Of a stretch of 64,000 nt of DNA, positions 49,329-59,877 are shown piece by piece. This DNA is from Bacteroidetes bacterium UBA4416. Lineage in GTDB: Bacteria; Bacteroidota; Bacteroidia; B-17B0; Aurantibacillaceae. The stretch lies in NCBI GenBank assembly GCA_002390745.1, contig DGQK01000022.1, positions 104,966-168,965 of the forward strand, in the 5' to 3' direction. Under the pieces are notes generated by a model that saw only the letters and a program-made list of their open reading frames with translations, made no database searches and was not told the origin of the DNA. How positions within the stretch are numbered: the first letter of the stretch is position 1; the number at the start of each line of letters is the position of its first letter. A program made the position numbers and the translations under genes.

Positions 49329-52300
49329 CTACCGGATCACATTGACGTTGCCGGTATATTTCCGGAGGCGCTTATCAGGACCTCCTTTGAACCTGGCTGT
49401 TACCATGTACACATACACGTCCATTTTCACATCGGCTCCTTTAAAAGTACCGTTCCATCCAACCAGAGGGTCGTTGCTCATGAAGAGCTGCTGGCCCCAA
49501 CGGTCGAAAATTCTCAACTCAAACTCCGTAGGATCATAGTCATTGATCACGACCAGGAACATATCGTTTAATCCATCGCCGTTAGGCGTGAAGCTGTTCG
49601 GAATAAAGAGAGAAGGCACTTCCTTCACATGAATAGTAAGGCTGGCTGTATCCGGGCATTGATACTGGTTATCGGCAATCAGGGTCACAACAAACAGGCC
49701 TGTGTCCTGGTAAAGGTGCGTTGGATTCTGGTTGAAATCCACCTGGCTGTCACCAAAGCTCCAATTCCAGTTATCCGTGTGAGCCGATTGATCGGTAAAC
49801 TGTACAATGGTAGTAAGGTCGATCTCTGACGGATCTACCCTGAAATTGGCTACTGCATTCGGGTGCACCGTAATGCCTCCCGGCAGTGTTCCGGAATTTA
49901 CACAGCCCGCCTGGGATGTTACCGTCAGCTGGGTAGGGTATACGCCTTGCGTGCCATAACAAACTTTGGTGTTCTGCAGGCTGGAGCCTGTTCCGTTATT
50001 AAAGTTCCAGTACCAGGAAACTATAAGATCTGACTGGTAAGCCACGCTAAGGTCTTTAAAGTCGATGCAACTGTATTCGCAAATCTCCGTTTTATCCGCC
50101 GAAAAATTCACGGTAGGCAGCTCATAATCATTCACGATAACGGTGTCGCGCGCGACAGGACAAGTGCCGTTGCTTACCGTCCATACAAACATGTAGACAT
50201 TGCCACCGGCCAGGCCATTGACGTCTGTGTTGTATTGAGTCGCCGTTGTAAAGCTTCCGCCACCAGTTGCGGTCCAAAGGCCTGTAGAGGTGCCCGCCGG
50301 ATTATTTGCTGCCAGCGATGCAGAGCTTTGCGCACACACCGTATGGTCAGTGCCCGCATTGGAAACAGGGGCGTCATATACCTTCACAAGCACCGTATCG
50401 TTTACCGAAATACAATTGCCATTGCTCATGGTCCAGAGGAATTTGTAAGTGCCTTCTGCTAAGCCAGTGACAGATGATGTAGCGCTGATGGTATTGGTGA
50501 AAGCTGCTGTATTCGGTCCGCTTACCTGGGTCCAGGCGCCGGTGGCAGTACCTGTCGGCGTATTGGCTGCTAAAGTAGCGGAGTAGGTGGCGCAGAGGCT
50601 TTGATCCGGCCCGGCGTTGGCAATTGGCGTATTATACACCTTTACAAGCACCGTATCGTTTACCGAAGTACAATTGCCATTGCTCATGGTCCAGAGGAAT
50701 TTATAAGTGCCTTCCGCTAAAGCGCTTACGCCGGATGTGGCACTGGTGGTATTGGTGAAAGCGGCTGTATTGGGTCCGCTCACCTGTGTCCAGGCGCCTG
50801 AGGCAGTGCCTGTCGGCGAGTTGGCTGCTAAAGTAGTGGAGTAGGTGGCGCAGAGGCTTTGATCCGGCCCGGCGTTGGCCACCGGAGTGTTATATACTTT
50901 CACAATTACGGTGTCTTTCGCCGGTGTACAGGTGCCATTGCTCATGGTCCAGAGGAATTTGTATGTTCCTTCCGCTAAAGCCAGCTCACAGCCGGATGTA
51001 GCGCTGGTGGTGTTTGTGAAGACTCCTGTATTTGGTCCGCTCACCTGTGTCCAGGCGCCTGTGGCAGTGCCTGTCGGCGTATTGGCTGCTAAAGTAGCGG
51101 AGTAGGTAGCGCAGAGGCTTTGGTCCGGCCCGGCATTGGCCACAGGTGTGTTATATACTTTCACAATTACGGTATCATTCACCGGCGTACAGTTGCCATT
51201 GCTCATGGTCCAGAGGAATTTGTAAGTTCCTTCCGCTAAGCCAGTGACAGATGATGTAGCGCTGGTGGTGTTGGTGAAAGCGGCTGTATTTGGTCCGCTC
51301 ACCTGTGTCCAGGCGCCGGTTGCAGTGCCTGTCGGCGTATTGGCTGCTAAAGTAGCGGAGTAAGTAGCGCAGAGGCTTTGGTCCGGCCCGGCGTTGGCTA
51401 CCGGTGTGTTGTATACTTTCACAATTACGGTGTCTTTCGCCGGTGTGCAGCTGCCATTGCTCATGGTCCAAAGGAATCTGTAAGAACCTTCCGCTAAGCC
51501 AGTAACAGATGATGTGGCGCTGGTGGTGTTTGTGAAGACTCCTGTATTCGGTCCGCTCACCTGGGTCCAGGCGCCTGAGGCAGTACCTGTCGGCGTATTG
51601 GCTGCTAATGCAACGGAGTAAGTGGCGCAGAGGCTTTGATCCGGCCCTGCATTGGCCACAGGTGTGTTATATACTTTCACAATTACGGTATCATTCACCG
51701 GCGTACAGTTGCCATTGCTCATGGTCCAGAGGAATTTGTAAGTTCCTTCCGCTAAGCCAGTGACAGATGATGTAGCGCTGGTGGTGTTTGTGAAGACTCC
51801 TGTATTCGGTCCGTTCACCTGTGTCCAGACGCCTGTAGATGTTCCGGTTGGCGTATTGGCGGCTAAAGTAGCGGAGTAAGTCGCACATAAACTTTGGTCC
51901 GGCCCGGCATTGGCCACCGGTGTATTATACACCTTCACGATCACCGTGTCATTCACCGGCGTACAGTTGCCGTTACTCATGGTCCAGAGGAATTTGAAAG
52001 TGCCTTCCGCCAGTCCCGTAACAGAAGATGTAGCGCTGGTGGTATTGGTGAAAGCGGCTGTATTTGGTCCGCTCACCTGTGTCCAGGCGCCTGTGGCCGT
52101 TCCTGTCGGTGTATTGGCCGCTAAAGTAGCGGAGTAGGTAGCGCAGAGGCTTTGGTCCGGCCCGGCGTTGGCAATAGGCGTATTGTAGACCTTCACAAGC
52201 ACCGTATCGTTTACCGAAGTACAATTGCCATTGCTCATGGTCCAGAGGAATTTGTAAGTTCCTTCCGCTAAGCCTGTAACAGAGGATGTGGCGCTGGTGG

Positions 52301-55300
52301 TATTGGTGAAAGCGGCTGTATTCGGCCCGCTCACCTGTGTCCAGGCACCGGTAGATGTTCCGGTTGGCGTGTTGGCCGCTAAGGCAACAGAGTAAGTCGC
52401 ACATAAACTTTGGTCCGGCCCGGCATTGGCGATTGGCGTATTGTAGACCTTCACGATCACGGTATCTTTCGCCGGTGTACAGGTTCCGTTACTCATGGTC
52501 CAGAGGAATTTGTAAGTGCCTTCCGCTAAGCCATTCACGCCGGATGTAGCGCTGGTGGTGTTTGTGAAGACTCCTGTATTTGGTCCGCTCACCTGGGTCC
52601 AGGCTCCTGAGGCCGTGCCTGTCGGCGTGTTGGCTGCTAAAGCAACGGAGTAAGTCGCGCATAAACTTTGGTCCGGCCCGGCGTTGGCGATTGGCGTATT
52701 GTAGACCTTCACGATCACCGTGTCATTCACCGGTGCGCAGTTGCCATTGCTCATGGTCCAGAGGAATTTATAAGTACCTTCCGCTAAGCCTGTAACAGAT
52801 GATGTAGCGCTGGTGGTGTTGGTGAAAGCGGCTGTATTTGGTCCGCTCACCTGTGTCCAGGCGCCGGTGGCAGTGCCTGTCGGTGTATTGGCTGCTAAAG
52901 TAGCGGAGTAGGTGGCGCAGAGGCTTTGGTCCGGCCCGGCATTGGCAATAGGTGGATTGTAGATCCGGAGTTCTACGGTATCTTTTGCCGGCGTACAGTT
53001 ACCATTGCTTACCGTCCATATAAAGCGGTAGGTTCCCTCTATCAGTGAGCCTGCTGAAGCCCCCGGAGAAACTGAATTGCTGAATACCGCCGTGTTAGGG
53101 CCGCTTAGCTGTGTCCAGGCACCTGTCAGGATGCCCGGTGGTACGGAGGCTACCAGGGTTACGCTGTAGGTATTGCATAAGATCTGGTCAGGACCGGCAT
53201 TGGCTGTAGGCGTGAGGTTTACGATCACCGTCGCCGTATCTTTCGACAGGCAGGTGTTCCGGTTCACGGTGACGACGTATTGCGTGGTCTCCGGATTGCC
53301 GCTTGAATTGGTTCCCGTGACAACAGGATTGGCAATACTGCCAGAACTCAGGCTGCCAACGGGAGTCCAGGTATACGTGTAGCCTGTAATCGCCGGATAG
53401 CCAATGTTTGCAGTCTGTCCGGAGCAGATGACTGTATCTCTGGCAAAATGCCGAAGCGGCAATATGACCGGGATTTGCGCCGGGTTGCAGCTGCATGGGT
53501 TAATGGCGGTGTCTACCACGGCAATAAGATTACAGGCGCTTCCCGAGGGAATCGTTAACGTATAGGAATAATTGTACGATCCGTTATTCGGAATCAGGGC
53601 ATTGATGGAGTCTATGCCGATCAGGACATCACCTGGATTATAGATGCCGTTATTGTTGACATCCTGGTAGTAGCTGATCTTCGTTTTATTGCCCGGGTTA
53701 ATGGCTTCGCCGGTATTATTGATCGTGAAGCTGATATAGCCGATTTCTCCCGAAGGTGGATTTGGAACGGCATAGCCGCTTTGGTTACTGAGGGTGAGGT
53801 AGCCTTTGTAAGTGAACACAGGGAGCGTATCGCCACCGGTATATACTTTTACACCACAATTGTTGCCGGAAACAGTACAGTATAAATTTGTGCTGCTGGT
53901 GGTTTTTGCTATAAAGTTGAAAATGCTGCAGCTTAGTGTATTGGCATCGCCTCTGTAATTGATGTTGAATTTAACGCTATCTCCGGCAACAATACCCGGA
54001 GGGAGCTTCCAGGAAAGCTCCTGCTGGTTGTTGACGGTGAAGATCGTCGGTGTTGTATTGACAGGGGCGTTGTGCAGGCCTGTGAAAGAGCCACCAACAT
54101 AGGAAACCCCGGGAGGCAGGACCACTGTCACGGAATCGGTATTGCCAAAGTTCAGGCTTCCTGAATTTTTCACATAAACCTCAAGCATGGAAGGACTATT
54201 GCAGGGAGAGATGTAGGTACTCTTTAACCGGGTATCGGTAAAATAAGGAGCCGTTGCGCCGTTGATACCAAGCTGCGATGAAAGCGATACCAGCTGGCCG
54301 GTAGGAGAGCCACAGGCACTCTTGCCCTGGAAGCTGAAGCTGGCAAGGCTTCCGGAAGTATAGCCGCAGGACGTAATGACCTTAAACTTAATTTTCACAG
54401 AGTTCAGTGTGGGATCAAGGATGCCGGGCAAGCCGTTTGCCGCAATGGAAGGGCTTAATACAGAAACATTGTACTGATAAAGCGTACCGCCTATATAAAC
54501 AGGATTGCTGATAGTAACATAAGGCGATGCGGTAGGGTAGGAGAGCAAGGAACTGCCGGGAATAATGGATACGCCAACCGGAAGGTTCACCGTTAAGGTC
54601 AGCGAATAGGCGCTGCCGAGCTGGATGTTGATGCCTTCTACCGTATAAGCCGCTGTATCGCACAGGTTGATGTTGGCAGGAGGACTGATTACATTGGTGA
54701 TCAGAAGAGGCGATTGGGGCGTCAGTTTTAATTTGATGGTTTTCGGCGTGCATGGGTAATTAGCCAGGCTGGTAGGGTAGCCCTGGCAATTCCAGCCGGC
54801 ATGCACGATGATACTATCTACGCCACAGGACGTGTAGGTCCCCGTCAGGCGGTAGGTTTTGGTATTGCCTGCAGCAATATTACCGGCCTGGTAGATACCG
54901 CCGACAGGCGTTAAGGTTGCCGATGTAGAAATGTCTACCACCTGTGTGATCGTTACGCCCGATATCTGGGGAGCCGTAAACCAGGTGTTTGCCGCTGTAG
55001 AGTTGGAGGTGTTGGATAAGGAAATGTCCCAGGTCGCCATGTTGGTGTTGGCAATGATATTGGGCAGGGGAGACTGCAGGAAAATATCAGGGCCATTGTA
55101 CAGAATAATGTCCTGCCCGACGGTAGATGATATGTTGGAGGCCGGGTTCTGGATCAGGAAAGGCCCTGGCTTGAATTTCCAGTTATAGGTGATGGGCTGC
55201 TGTATATTTTGCACTACCTGGCAGCTTGGCTGGATCTTTACATTCAGAACGCCATAGAAGCCATCATCGCTTGGTGTGATGAGCGGATTAGAGCCTGTGA

Positions 55301-57983
55301 AAAACTGCCCGACAGGAAATTTAAATACGTTGGTGGCCGTACTTAACGGGCTGAGGGTGAAGCTCGGAGAGCCCGATCCTGCAAGGGTTCCGGAGGTTCT
55401 TACTTCTGAAAAATCAGCAGAGACGAACCGGTAACCTACCGGCACAATCACTTCCAGGGTATCAATGGTAGCCCAGCGCCTCACTTCGAACGGAAAAAGG
55501 TTGCCGCCGGCGTAGTTACTGCAGCAAGGGCCTATACTCAGGTAATAGTTCTGAGTGATATTGACGATGTTGCAATTATTCACGGTATAACTGTCGGGCC
55601 CGTAATTGGTATAGTAATAACCAATGATGCTGAAGTTACCCTGGAAATTATTACAGGAGAATTTATTGACGGCGTTTGTTGGCAAAGCAATGTCAGAGGT
55701 ATAAAATTCATTGGTGCATACGGCAGGTAAAATAGTTCCTCCTGTATTGGATGATACCCTGTATTTGGGCTCAAATACCAGGGAATCGTTATTCAGAAAT
55801 ACAAAACCTGCCGAAACCCCTCCTGAGGCGATCAATGCGGTGCTGCTGAGATTGTAGGTGTATGTTGCTACCGGGTTGATATATGCCCCGCCCGGGATGT
55901 TGCAGGTGGCAAATAAGGCATTGGCCCGGTAGATCTTTAAGTTGCCCCCCAGGGCTGTCAGGTAATTTCCGTTGGTAATCGTTGAGCTTACATAACAGTA
56001 TTGCCAGAAAGGATGAGTCACATCTGTTTTAATAACGCCGGTATATTTTGAGGTAATCGTATCCCCGTACATAGCACGGTTTGTACGGATAGCACTGAAA
56101 TTCAGGGAGCCGGAAGCATCCGGAAGCCCATTGTTATCATTGTCAGGCAGGCCATAGGAGGTACGCTGGATCGAAAAATCCTTGAAAGTTAGGCCCACGC
56201 AGGTAATAGGGCATAGGATGTCGAGCGGGAAAGTGTTGTTGGTTGTCAGGATCTCGCAGCCACATGCTGCCGAAGGAGAGTAAAACACGTCAATGCCTAC
56301 ATTCCCGGGACCACCCGCACAGGAACTGCAATTGGCTGTCAGCCCTATCAGGATTTGTGCCTGCTCGAGCGTAAAGGGGGCACCTCCGTTGAATATGGCC
56401 GTGATCACATTGCCGCTTTGGGAAACAGAAGCAGGCAGCCATGTTGAGGTATTGTTATACGCTATTATTTTCACGGTCCCCGGATTATAAGTGGCGCAGG
56501 GAGGCAGGGTATACTTTACCTTCCAGTATGCATCCGAGCCAACCGGGTAAGAGAAATTATAGCCCGACAGCAAATAGTTGAAGGTTGCCGTTGAGCCTGA
56601 TACCAGTGACGAAGGCGAGCCGTTATTGGAAACAGCCGAGTTAAAGGCCAGGTGGTTGTATACTTTTCCCCAGTTCTCCACCACCTGGTAGTTGTTCAGG
56701 CAGATGCTCTGGTAATCGCCTTTGTAGCGCCATCCGTTGATCACGCTCGATTGGCAGCAGGAGGTCACATCCCAGGTAATGATGAGTACATCGCCTGCAT
56801 TAATGCTGGGGATGTGAAGTGTGAAGGCTCCTTTCGGATTGGCCGGCAGGCACCCGAAAGCAACATTGTTCTGAGTGGCTGAAGGCGTGTAAGAAGCAGG
56901 CGCCCCTCCGTTGGTGCTGATCCTGATGCTGGAAATATCGATAGCCGATTGCAGCCCTGAATTATAACCTGCGCCGGTGGCCTGGAAGATCTCAAGGTTT
57001 ACATTGATGGCCTGGCCAGCACCGGTGTTTTCTACCTTCAGCTGCTGGGTGCTGATGTTGCCCGGCATGAGGCACACCACCTGGCTGCCCTGAGGTGTGA
57101 TCTGGAGGTTGGGAATAAAGTTCGGGAATACCACGTTGGCATTCGATAACGTGGTTTGACAGGCCTGATTGCCACAGCCCCAGCTGGCTTCAAAGCTCGA
57201 CAGAACCGAGGAGCAATTGAGAATGGAAATGGTTTCACAGATCGTAATGCTTTCTCCCGATTCGAATAGACCGTTATTGTTGCCCACAGATGCAAAATCC
57301 GCAGGTCCTAATAAAAATGTCTCTGTACCACCGGAACTGGTCCAGGTACCGGCACTCACCCCGGTAATTTGCACGCCGTTGCCATGAATATCTTTAAGAG
57401 TAACAGCGCTTAGTTCTCCCAGTCCGCCATTAATAATCGTAATACAGCGGTTGAATGTACCTCCGATAGCACCGGCGTACGATTGGTTGGTGATGGTGGT
57501 GATAGAAAGATTGGGCTGTTTGATGACATAGTTGCCGGTTGTATGGGTGTTGTAATAGGCGGATGAATTAGCTGTATAGTTAACCTTGATCGTGTTCTCA
57601 ATCGGATTTCCGGCAGATAGGAATGCCAGCACATCACAGTTTACGGAAGCAGTATAGGTAACCACCACGGAAGAAAGCGTCGGGATATTGGCAATGGAAA
57701 AGGTAGGAGCATTTAAAGGGACAATGCTCGTTGCGGTTGCGTTGGTCACAGAGCCCACCTGGTAAATCACGCCGCTGGGCATGGTCAGGTTCACGCTCAC
57801 ATTGCTTAACGTGAACGGAGAGGGGTTGTTGATCGTAAACGAAAACACCTTGGCTTGCCCGCAGATGGTCATATCTGCGGGCACAGATGAGGAAATGGTG
57901 ATATGAGAGCCTAATTGGGTTTGTGAGTAAAGTCCAAAAACAGATACGGTAAATAAGTAAAGCAGAATAAATTTCCTGACCAT
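49329..57983 (-). CDS. Giant CHU_C-domain secreted protein with Ig/PKD-like tandem repeats
   Basis: A 2884-residue secreted protein, one of the largest in the window. The signal peptide runs to about residue 20. The first 1500 residues hold beta-rich DUF11-like domains typical of adhesin stalks (SSVPADMTICGQAKVFSF; LSNVSVNLTMPSGVIY). Then come about twelve Ig/PKD-like repeats of 86 residues, ten of them nearly identical (NTPIANAGPDQSLCATYS to VIVKVY). A PKD domain (CIDFKDLS, WNFNNGTGSS; FTDQSAHTDNWNWSFGD) and the CHU_C sorting domain (IPNSFTPNGDGLNDMF, IFDRWGQQLF, GWNGTFKG) end it. It is probably a cell-surface adhesin or matrix protein exported by the type IX system. Confidence 0.9.
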   Translation of the reverse strand: MVRKFILLYLFTVSVFGLYSQTQLGSHITISSSVPADMTICGQAKVFSFTINNPSPFTLSNVSVNLTMPSGVIYQVGSVTNATATSIVPLNAPTFSIANIPTLSSVVVTYTASVNCDVLAFLSAGNPIENTIKVNYTANSSAYYNTHTTGNYVIKQPNLSITTITNQSYAGAIGGTFNRCITIINGGLGELSAVTLKDIHGNGVQITGVSAGTWTSSGGTETFLLGPADFASVGNNNGLFESGESITICETISILNCSSVLSSFEASWGCGNQACQTTLSNANVVFPNFIPNLQITPQGSQVVCLMPGNISTQQLKVENTGAGQAINVNLEIFQATGAGYNSGLQSAIDISSIRISTNGGAPASYTPSATQNNVAFGCLPANPKGAFTLHIPSINAGDVLIITWDVTSCCQSSVINGWRYKGDYQSICLNNYQVVENWGKVYNHLAFNSAVSNNGSPSSLVSGSTATFNYLLSGYNFSYPVGSDAYWKVKYTLPPCATYNPGTVKIIAYNNTSTWLPASVSQSGNVITAIFNGGAPFTLEQAQILIGLTANCSSCAGGPGNVGIDVFYSPSAACGCEILTTNNTFPLDILCPITCVGLTFKDFSIQRTSYGLPDNDNNGLPDASGSLNFSAIRTNRAMYGDTITSKYTGVIKTDVTHPFWQYCYVSSTITNGNYLTALGGNLKIYRANALFATCNIPGGAYINPVATYTYNLSSTALIASGGVSAGFVFLNNDSLVFEPKYRVSSNTGGTILPAVCTNEFYTSDIALPTNAVNKFSCNNFQGNFSIIGYYYTNYGPDSYTVNNCNIVNITQNYYLSIGPCCSNYAGGNLFPFEVRRWATIDTLEVIVPVGYRFVSADFSEVRTSGTLAGSGSPSFTLSPLSTATNVFKFPVGQFFTGSNPLITPSDDGFYGVLNVKIQPSCQVVQNIQQPITYNWKFKPGPFLIQNPASNISSTVGQDIILYNGPDIFLQSPLPNIIANTNMATWDISLSNTSNSTAANTWFTAPQISGVTITQVVDISTSATLTPVGGIYQAGNIAAGNTKTYRLTGTYTSCGVDSIIVHAGWNCQGYPTSLANYPCTPKTIKLKLTPQSPLLITNVISPPANINLCDTAAYTVEGINIQLGSAYSLTLTVNLPVGVSIIPGSSLLSYPTASPYVTISNPVYIGGTLYQYNVSVLSPSIAANGLPGILDPTLNSVKIKFKVITSCGYTSGSLASFSFQGKSACGSPTGQLVSLSSQLGINGATAPYFTDTRLKSTYISPCNSPSMLEVYVKNSGSLNFGNTDSVTVVLPPGVSYVGGSFTGLHNAPVNTTPTIFTVNNQQELSWKLPPGIVAGDSVKFNINYRGDANTLSCSIFNFIAKTTSSTNLYCTVSGNNCGVKVYTGGDTLPVFTYKGYLTLSNQSGYAVPNPPSGEIGYISFTINNTGEAINPGNKTKISYYQDVNNNGIYNPGDVLIGIDSINALIPNNGSYNYSYTLTIPSGSACNLIAVVDTAINPCSCNPAQIPVILPLRHFARDTVICSGQTANIGYPAITGYTYTWTPVGSLSSGSIANPVVTGTNSSGNPETTQYVVTVNRNTCLSKDTATVIVNLTPTANAGPDQILCNTYSVTLVASVPPGILTGAWTQLSGPNTAVFSNSVSPGASAGSLIEGTYRFIWTVSNGNCTPAKDTVELRIYNPPIANAGPDQSLCATYSATLAANTPTGTATGAWTQVSGPNTAAFTNTTSATSSVTGLAEGTYKFLWTMSNGNCAPVNDTVIVKVYNTPIANAGPDQSLCATYSVALAANTPTGTASGAWTQVSGPNTGVFTNTTSATSGVNGLAEGTYKFLWTMSNGTCTPAKDTVIVKVYNTPIANAGPDQSLCATYSVALAANTPTGTSTGAWTQVSGPNTAAFTNTTSATSSVTGLAEGTYKFLWTMSNGNCTSVNDTVLVKVYNTPIANAGPDQSLCATYSATLAANTPTGTATGAWTQVSGPNTAAFTNTTSATSSVTGLAEGTFKFLWTMSNGNCTPVNDTVIVKVYNTPVANAGPDQSLCATYSATLAANTPTGTSTGVWTQVNGPNTGVFTNTTSATSSVTGLAEGTYKFLWTMSNGNCTPVNDTVIVKVYNTPVANAGPDQSLCATYSVALAANTPTGTASGAWTQVSGPNTGVFTNTTSATSSVTGLAEGSYRFLWTMSNGSCTPAKDTVIVKVYNTPVANAGPDQSLCATYSATLAANTPTGTATGAWTQVSGPNTAAFTNTTSATSSVTGLAEGTYKFLWTMSNGNCTPVNDTVIVKVYNTPVANAGPDQSLCATYSATLAANTPTGTATGAWTQVSGPNTGVFTNTTSATSGCELALAEGTYKFLWTMSNGTCTPAKDTVIVKVYNTPVANAGPDQSLCATYSTTLAANSPTGTASGAWTQVSGPNTAAFTNTTSATSGVSALAEGTYKFLWTMSNGNCTSVNDTVLVKVYNTPIANAGPDQSLCATYSATLAANTPTGTATGAWTQVSGPNTAAFTNTISATSSVTGLAEGTYKFLWTMSNGNCISVNDTVLVKVYDAPVSNAGTDHTVCAQSSASLAANNPAGTSTGLWTATGGGSFTTATQYNTDVNGLAGGNVYMFVWTVSNGTCPVARDTVIVNDYELPTVNFSADKTEICEYSCIDFKDLSVAYQSDLIVSWYWNFNNGTGSSLQNTKVCYGTQGVYPTQLTVTSQAGCVNSGTLPGGITVHPNAVANFRVDPSEIDLTTIVQFTDQSAHTDNWNWSFGDSQVDFNQNPTHLYQDTGLFVVTLIADNQYQCPDTASLTIHVKEVPSLFIPNSFTPNGDGLNDMFLVVINDYDPTEFELRIFDRWGQQLFMSNDPLVGWNGTFKGADVKMDVYVYMVTARFKGGPDKRLRKYTGNVNVIR
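50376..52958 (-). repeat. Ten near-identical 258-bp coding tandem repeats
   Basis: The array lies in the giant gene. Ten units of 258 bp plus one extra codon account for its 2583 bp exactly. The marker TCCGGCCCGG (or close variant) recurs every 258 bp, with one 261-bp step near 51.0 kb. A diverged unit flanks each end, so the domain repeat continues beyond. Units differ mainly in a few codons (TATGAW/TASGAW, CTPAK/CTPVN/CTSVN). The near identity at DNA level points to recent unequal exchange. Confidence 0.92.
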
Positions 57984-58179
57984 GTGATCACAGGTTTTTA
58001 TAAGTTAAACGTATAGAACATGGGGAGTTCGGAGGAGCCAAAAGAACGGAAAAGGAACCAGGAGCCTGATCAAAAATCAATTAAATGATCTATGATTTTC
58101 TAAAAATAGATAAAAAATAGTATTCCTAACAAATTTCGAACGTACTTTATTGTAAAATTATTTTTGACTTTACACAAAA

Positions 58180-58204
58180 AAATCCCGCCTTTTGGGCGGG
58201 ATTT
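58180..58204 (-). terminator. Terminator after the subtilisin-like gene
   Basis: AAATCCCGCC (58180-58189) and GGCGGGATTT (58195-58204) form a strong 10-bp stem; the minus strand continues in a T-run. It lies 24 bp after the stop of the S8 gene. Confidence 0.9.
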
Positions 58205-58227
58205 GTTAGAAAACAGCAGTTCACTCA

Positions 58228-59835
58228 TTAACCTTTTACTTTCACCATGCCCTGGGCCATTTTTACAGCTTCGTAAAGATTTACGATACCACCCGTTTTA
58301 GATAGCTCGCTGAATTTCACCAGCTCATCGCCTTTCCTTGAAGCTTCCGGTTTGATGACCTTGGCATTTTTATAGGTTTTTACGGATGATTTGGTCAGGA
58401 TCTTAATCAGCTGCTTTGGTGTCAGCTCAGGGAAATAGGATTTCAACACTGCTGCCACACCAGCTACTACTGGCGCAGCCATACTCGTGCCGCTGGCATC
58501 TTTATACTGGTTCAGATCGGGTACCGTAGAATAAATATCCACTCCGGGCGAGAAAATATCGACCGTTTTTTTACCATAGTTGCTGAAAGGCGCTACAATG
58601 GCGTCGTCTTTTTTCCAGCTCAGAGCGCCAATGTCGATGAAGTTGGGAGCGGTTTTACCGTTCTCCATTTTTTTGCAGGGATAATGCACGATCTCGTCAA
58701 TGTTTTCAGAAGCATTGCCGGCTGCATGAATCAGCAGCACACCTTTGCTTTCGGCATATTTTACTGCATCATCCACTGCTTTTTTGCCGGGAGAATACTT
58801 TTTTCCAAAACTCATGTTGATGATCTGGGCACCATTGTCAACCGCATAGCGGATGGCGTTGGCCACATCCTTGTCGCGCTCATCGCCATCCGGAACGCAA
58901 CGAACGCTCATGATGCGCACATTATCTGCAACCCCGTCCATGCCAATGCCGTTTTTTCTCTTGGCAGCAATAATACCGGCCACATGCGTACCGTGAAAAG
59001 CACCCGGGCCTTTGCAATCAGCATTTCCGTAATATTTCTCGTTGATGTCGTTATAATTGTCGCCTACAATAGAGCGTGTATCAAAGTTCACATCCAGGCG
59101 GCTGCCATCCATGCCTTTCAGCGCTTCGTCCAGCTGCTCCACCAGCTCGTCAGGCTCCATGCCTGAAGCTGCCTGCGCCATCGCGATCATTTTTCCCTGT
59201 TTGTCTTTTTGTTCTTTGGCATCGAATGCTTTCAGATCATCCAACGTCACTTTCTCCACTCCTTTTTCCTTTTTGATCTTATCCAACACACCGGCCACCG
59301 CATCGCGGATAAACTTGTATTGGTTGGCAGTAGCTTCCGCCTGCGCAACTTCCTTATCGTAATCGGCCTTTACCACCTGGTAAAATTTAAATTCCTTTTT
59401 CTCCTCTTTCGTTTTCAGGTCTGCTTCCGTTTTGCCATTGTACTTAGCATGCAGGTCTTTGTACACACGTGTCAGCTCCAGGTTATCCTTCTCCACATTT
59501 CTGCCGTCCTTGTTGCCCAGGAAGCTCCAGCCGTGAATATCGTCGATATAGCCATTCTTGTCGTCATCGATACCGTTTCCTGCAATCTCTCCGGGATTGG
59601 TCCACATCACATCTTTCAGGTCCTCATGCGTATAATCCACGCCGCTGTCCAGTACCGCCACAACCACTGTGGTCGATTTTTTTCCTTTCAGGAGCTCTTC
59701 GTAAGTCCTTTCAGTGCTCACGCCGTTTACGCCATCCTTTGTGGCGTCTAGGTTAAACCAGTTGTCAGGACGTTTGGTTTGAGCCTGGCTCATCAGAGCA
59801 AAGCATAGGGCAGCGGCAAGGGTGATCTTTTTCAT
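58228..59835 (-). CDS. Subtilisin-like S8 serine protease with helical insertion
   Basis: A 535-residue secreted protease. The signal peptide covers about residues 1-19 (FALMSQAQ). The triad is complete: VLDSGVDYTH (D63), FHGTHVAG (H281) and GTSMAAP (S451), with the oxyanion asparagine in HAAGNASE (N374). Between Asp and His is a 150-residue insertion rich in lysine and glutamate, likely helical (KDLHAKYNGKTEADL; DLKAFDAKEQKDKQ). No pro-domain or C-terminal sorting domain is seen, so it may stay in the periplasm. The start is at the ATG at 59835, as the longer frame (from 59895) adds a non-signal stretch. Confidence 0.92.
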   Translation of the reverse strand: MKKITLAAALCFALMSQAQTKRPDNWFNLDATKDGVNGVSTERTYEELLKGKKSTTVVVAVLDSGVDYTHEDLKDVMWTNPGEIAGNGIDDDKNGYIDDIHGWSFLGNKDGRNVEKDNLELTRVYKDLHAKYNGKTEADLKTKEEKKEFKFYQVVKADYDKEVAQAEATANQYKFIRDAVAGVLDKIKKEKGVEKVTLDDLKAFDAKEQKDKQGKMIAMAQAASGMEPDELVEQLDEALKGMDGSRLDVNFDTRSIVGDNYNDINEKYYGNADCKGPGAFHGTHVAGIIAAKRKNGIGMDGVADNVRIMSVRCVPDGDERDKDVANAIRYAVDNGAQIINMSFGKKYSPGKKAVDDAVKYAESKGVLLIHAAGNASENIDEIVHYPCKKMENGKTAPNFIDIGALSWKKDDAIVAPFSNYGKKTVDIFSPGVDIYSTVPDLNQYKDASGTSMAAPVVAGVAAVLKSYFPELTPKQLIKILTKSSVKTYKNAKVIKPEASRKGDELVKFSELSKTGGIVNLYEAVKMAQGMVKVKG

Positions 59836-59855
59836 AATTGATGTTATTGTTTTAA

Positions 59856-59877
59856 CTGCCTTGATAAACGAAGGCAG
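59856..59877 (-). promoter_or_regulatory. Hairpin in the leader of the S8 protease gene
   Basis: CTGCCTT and AAGGCAG form a perfect 7-bp stem with an 8-base loop, 20 bp before the ATG at 59835. No T-run follows, so it is not a terminator; it may affect translation or mRNA stability. Confidence 0.35.

Noticed and set aside
50376..52958. Regularly spaced repeats as a CRISPR-like array
   Set aside because: The units are 258 bp long, coding, and have no spacers; they are protein domain repeats.
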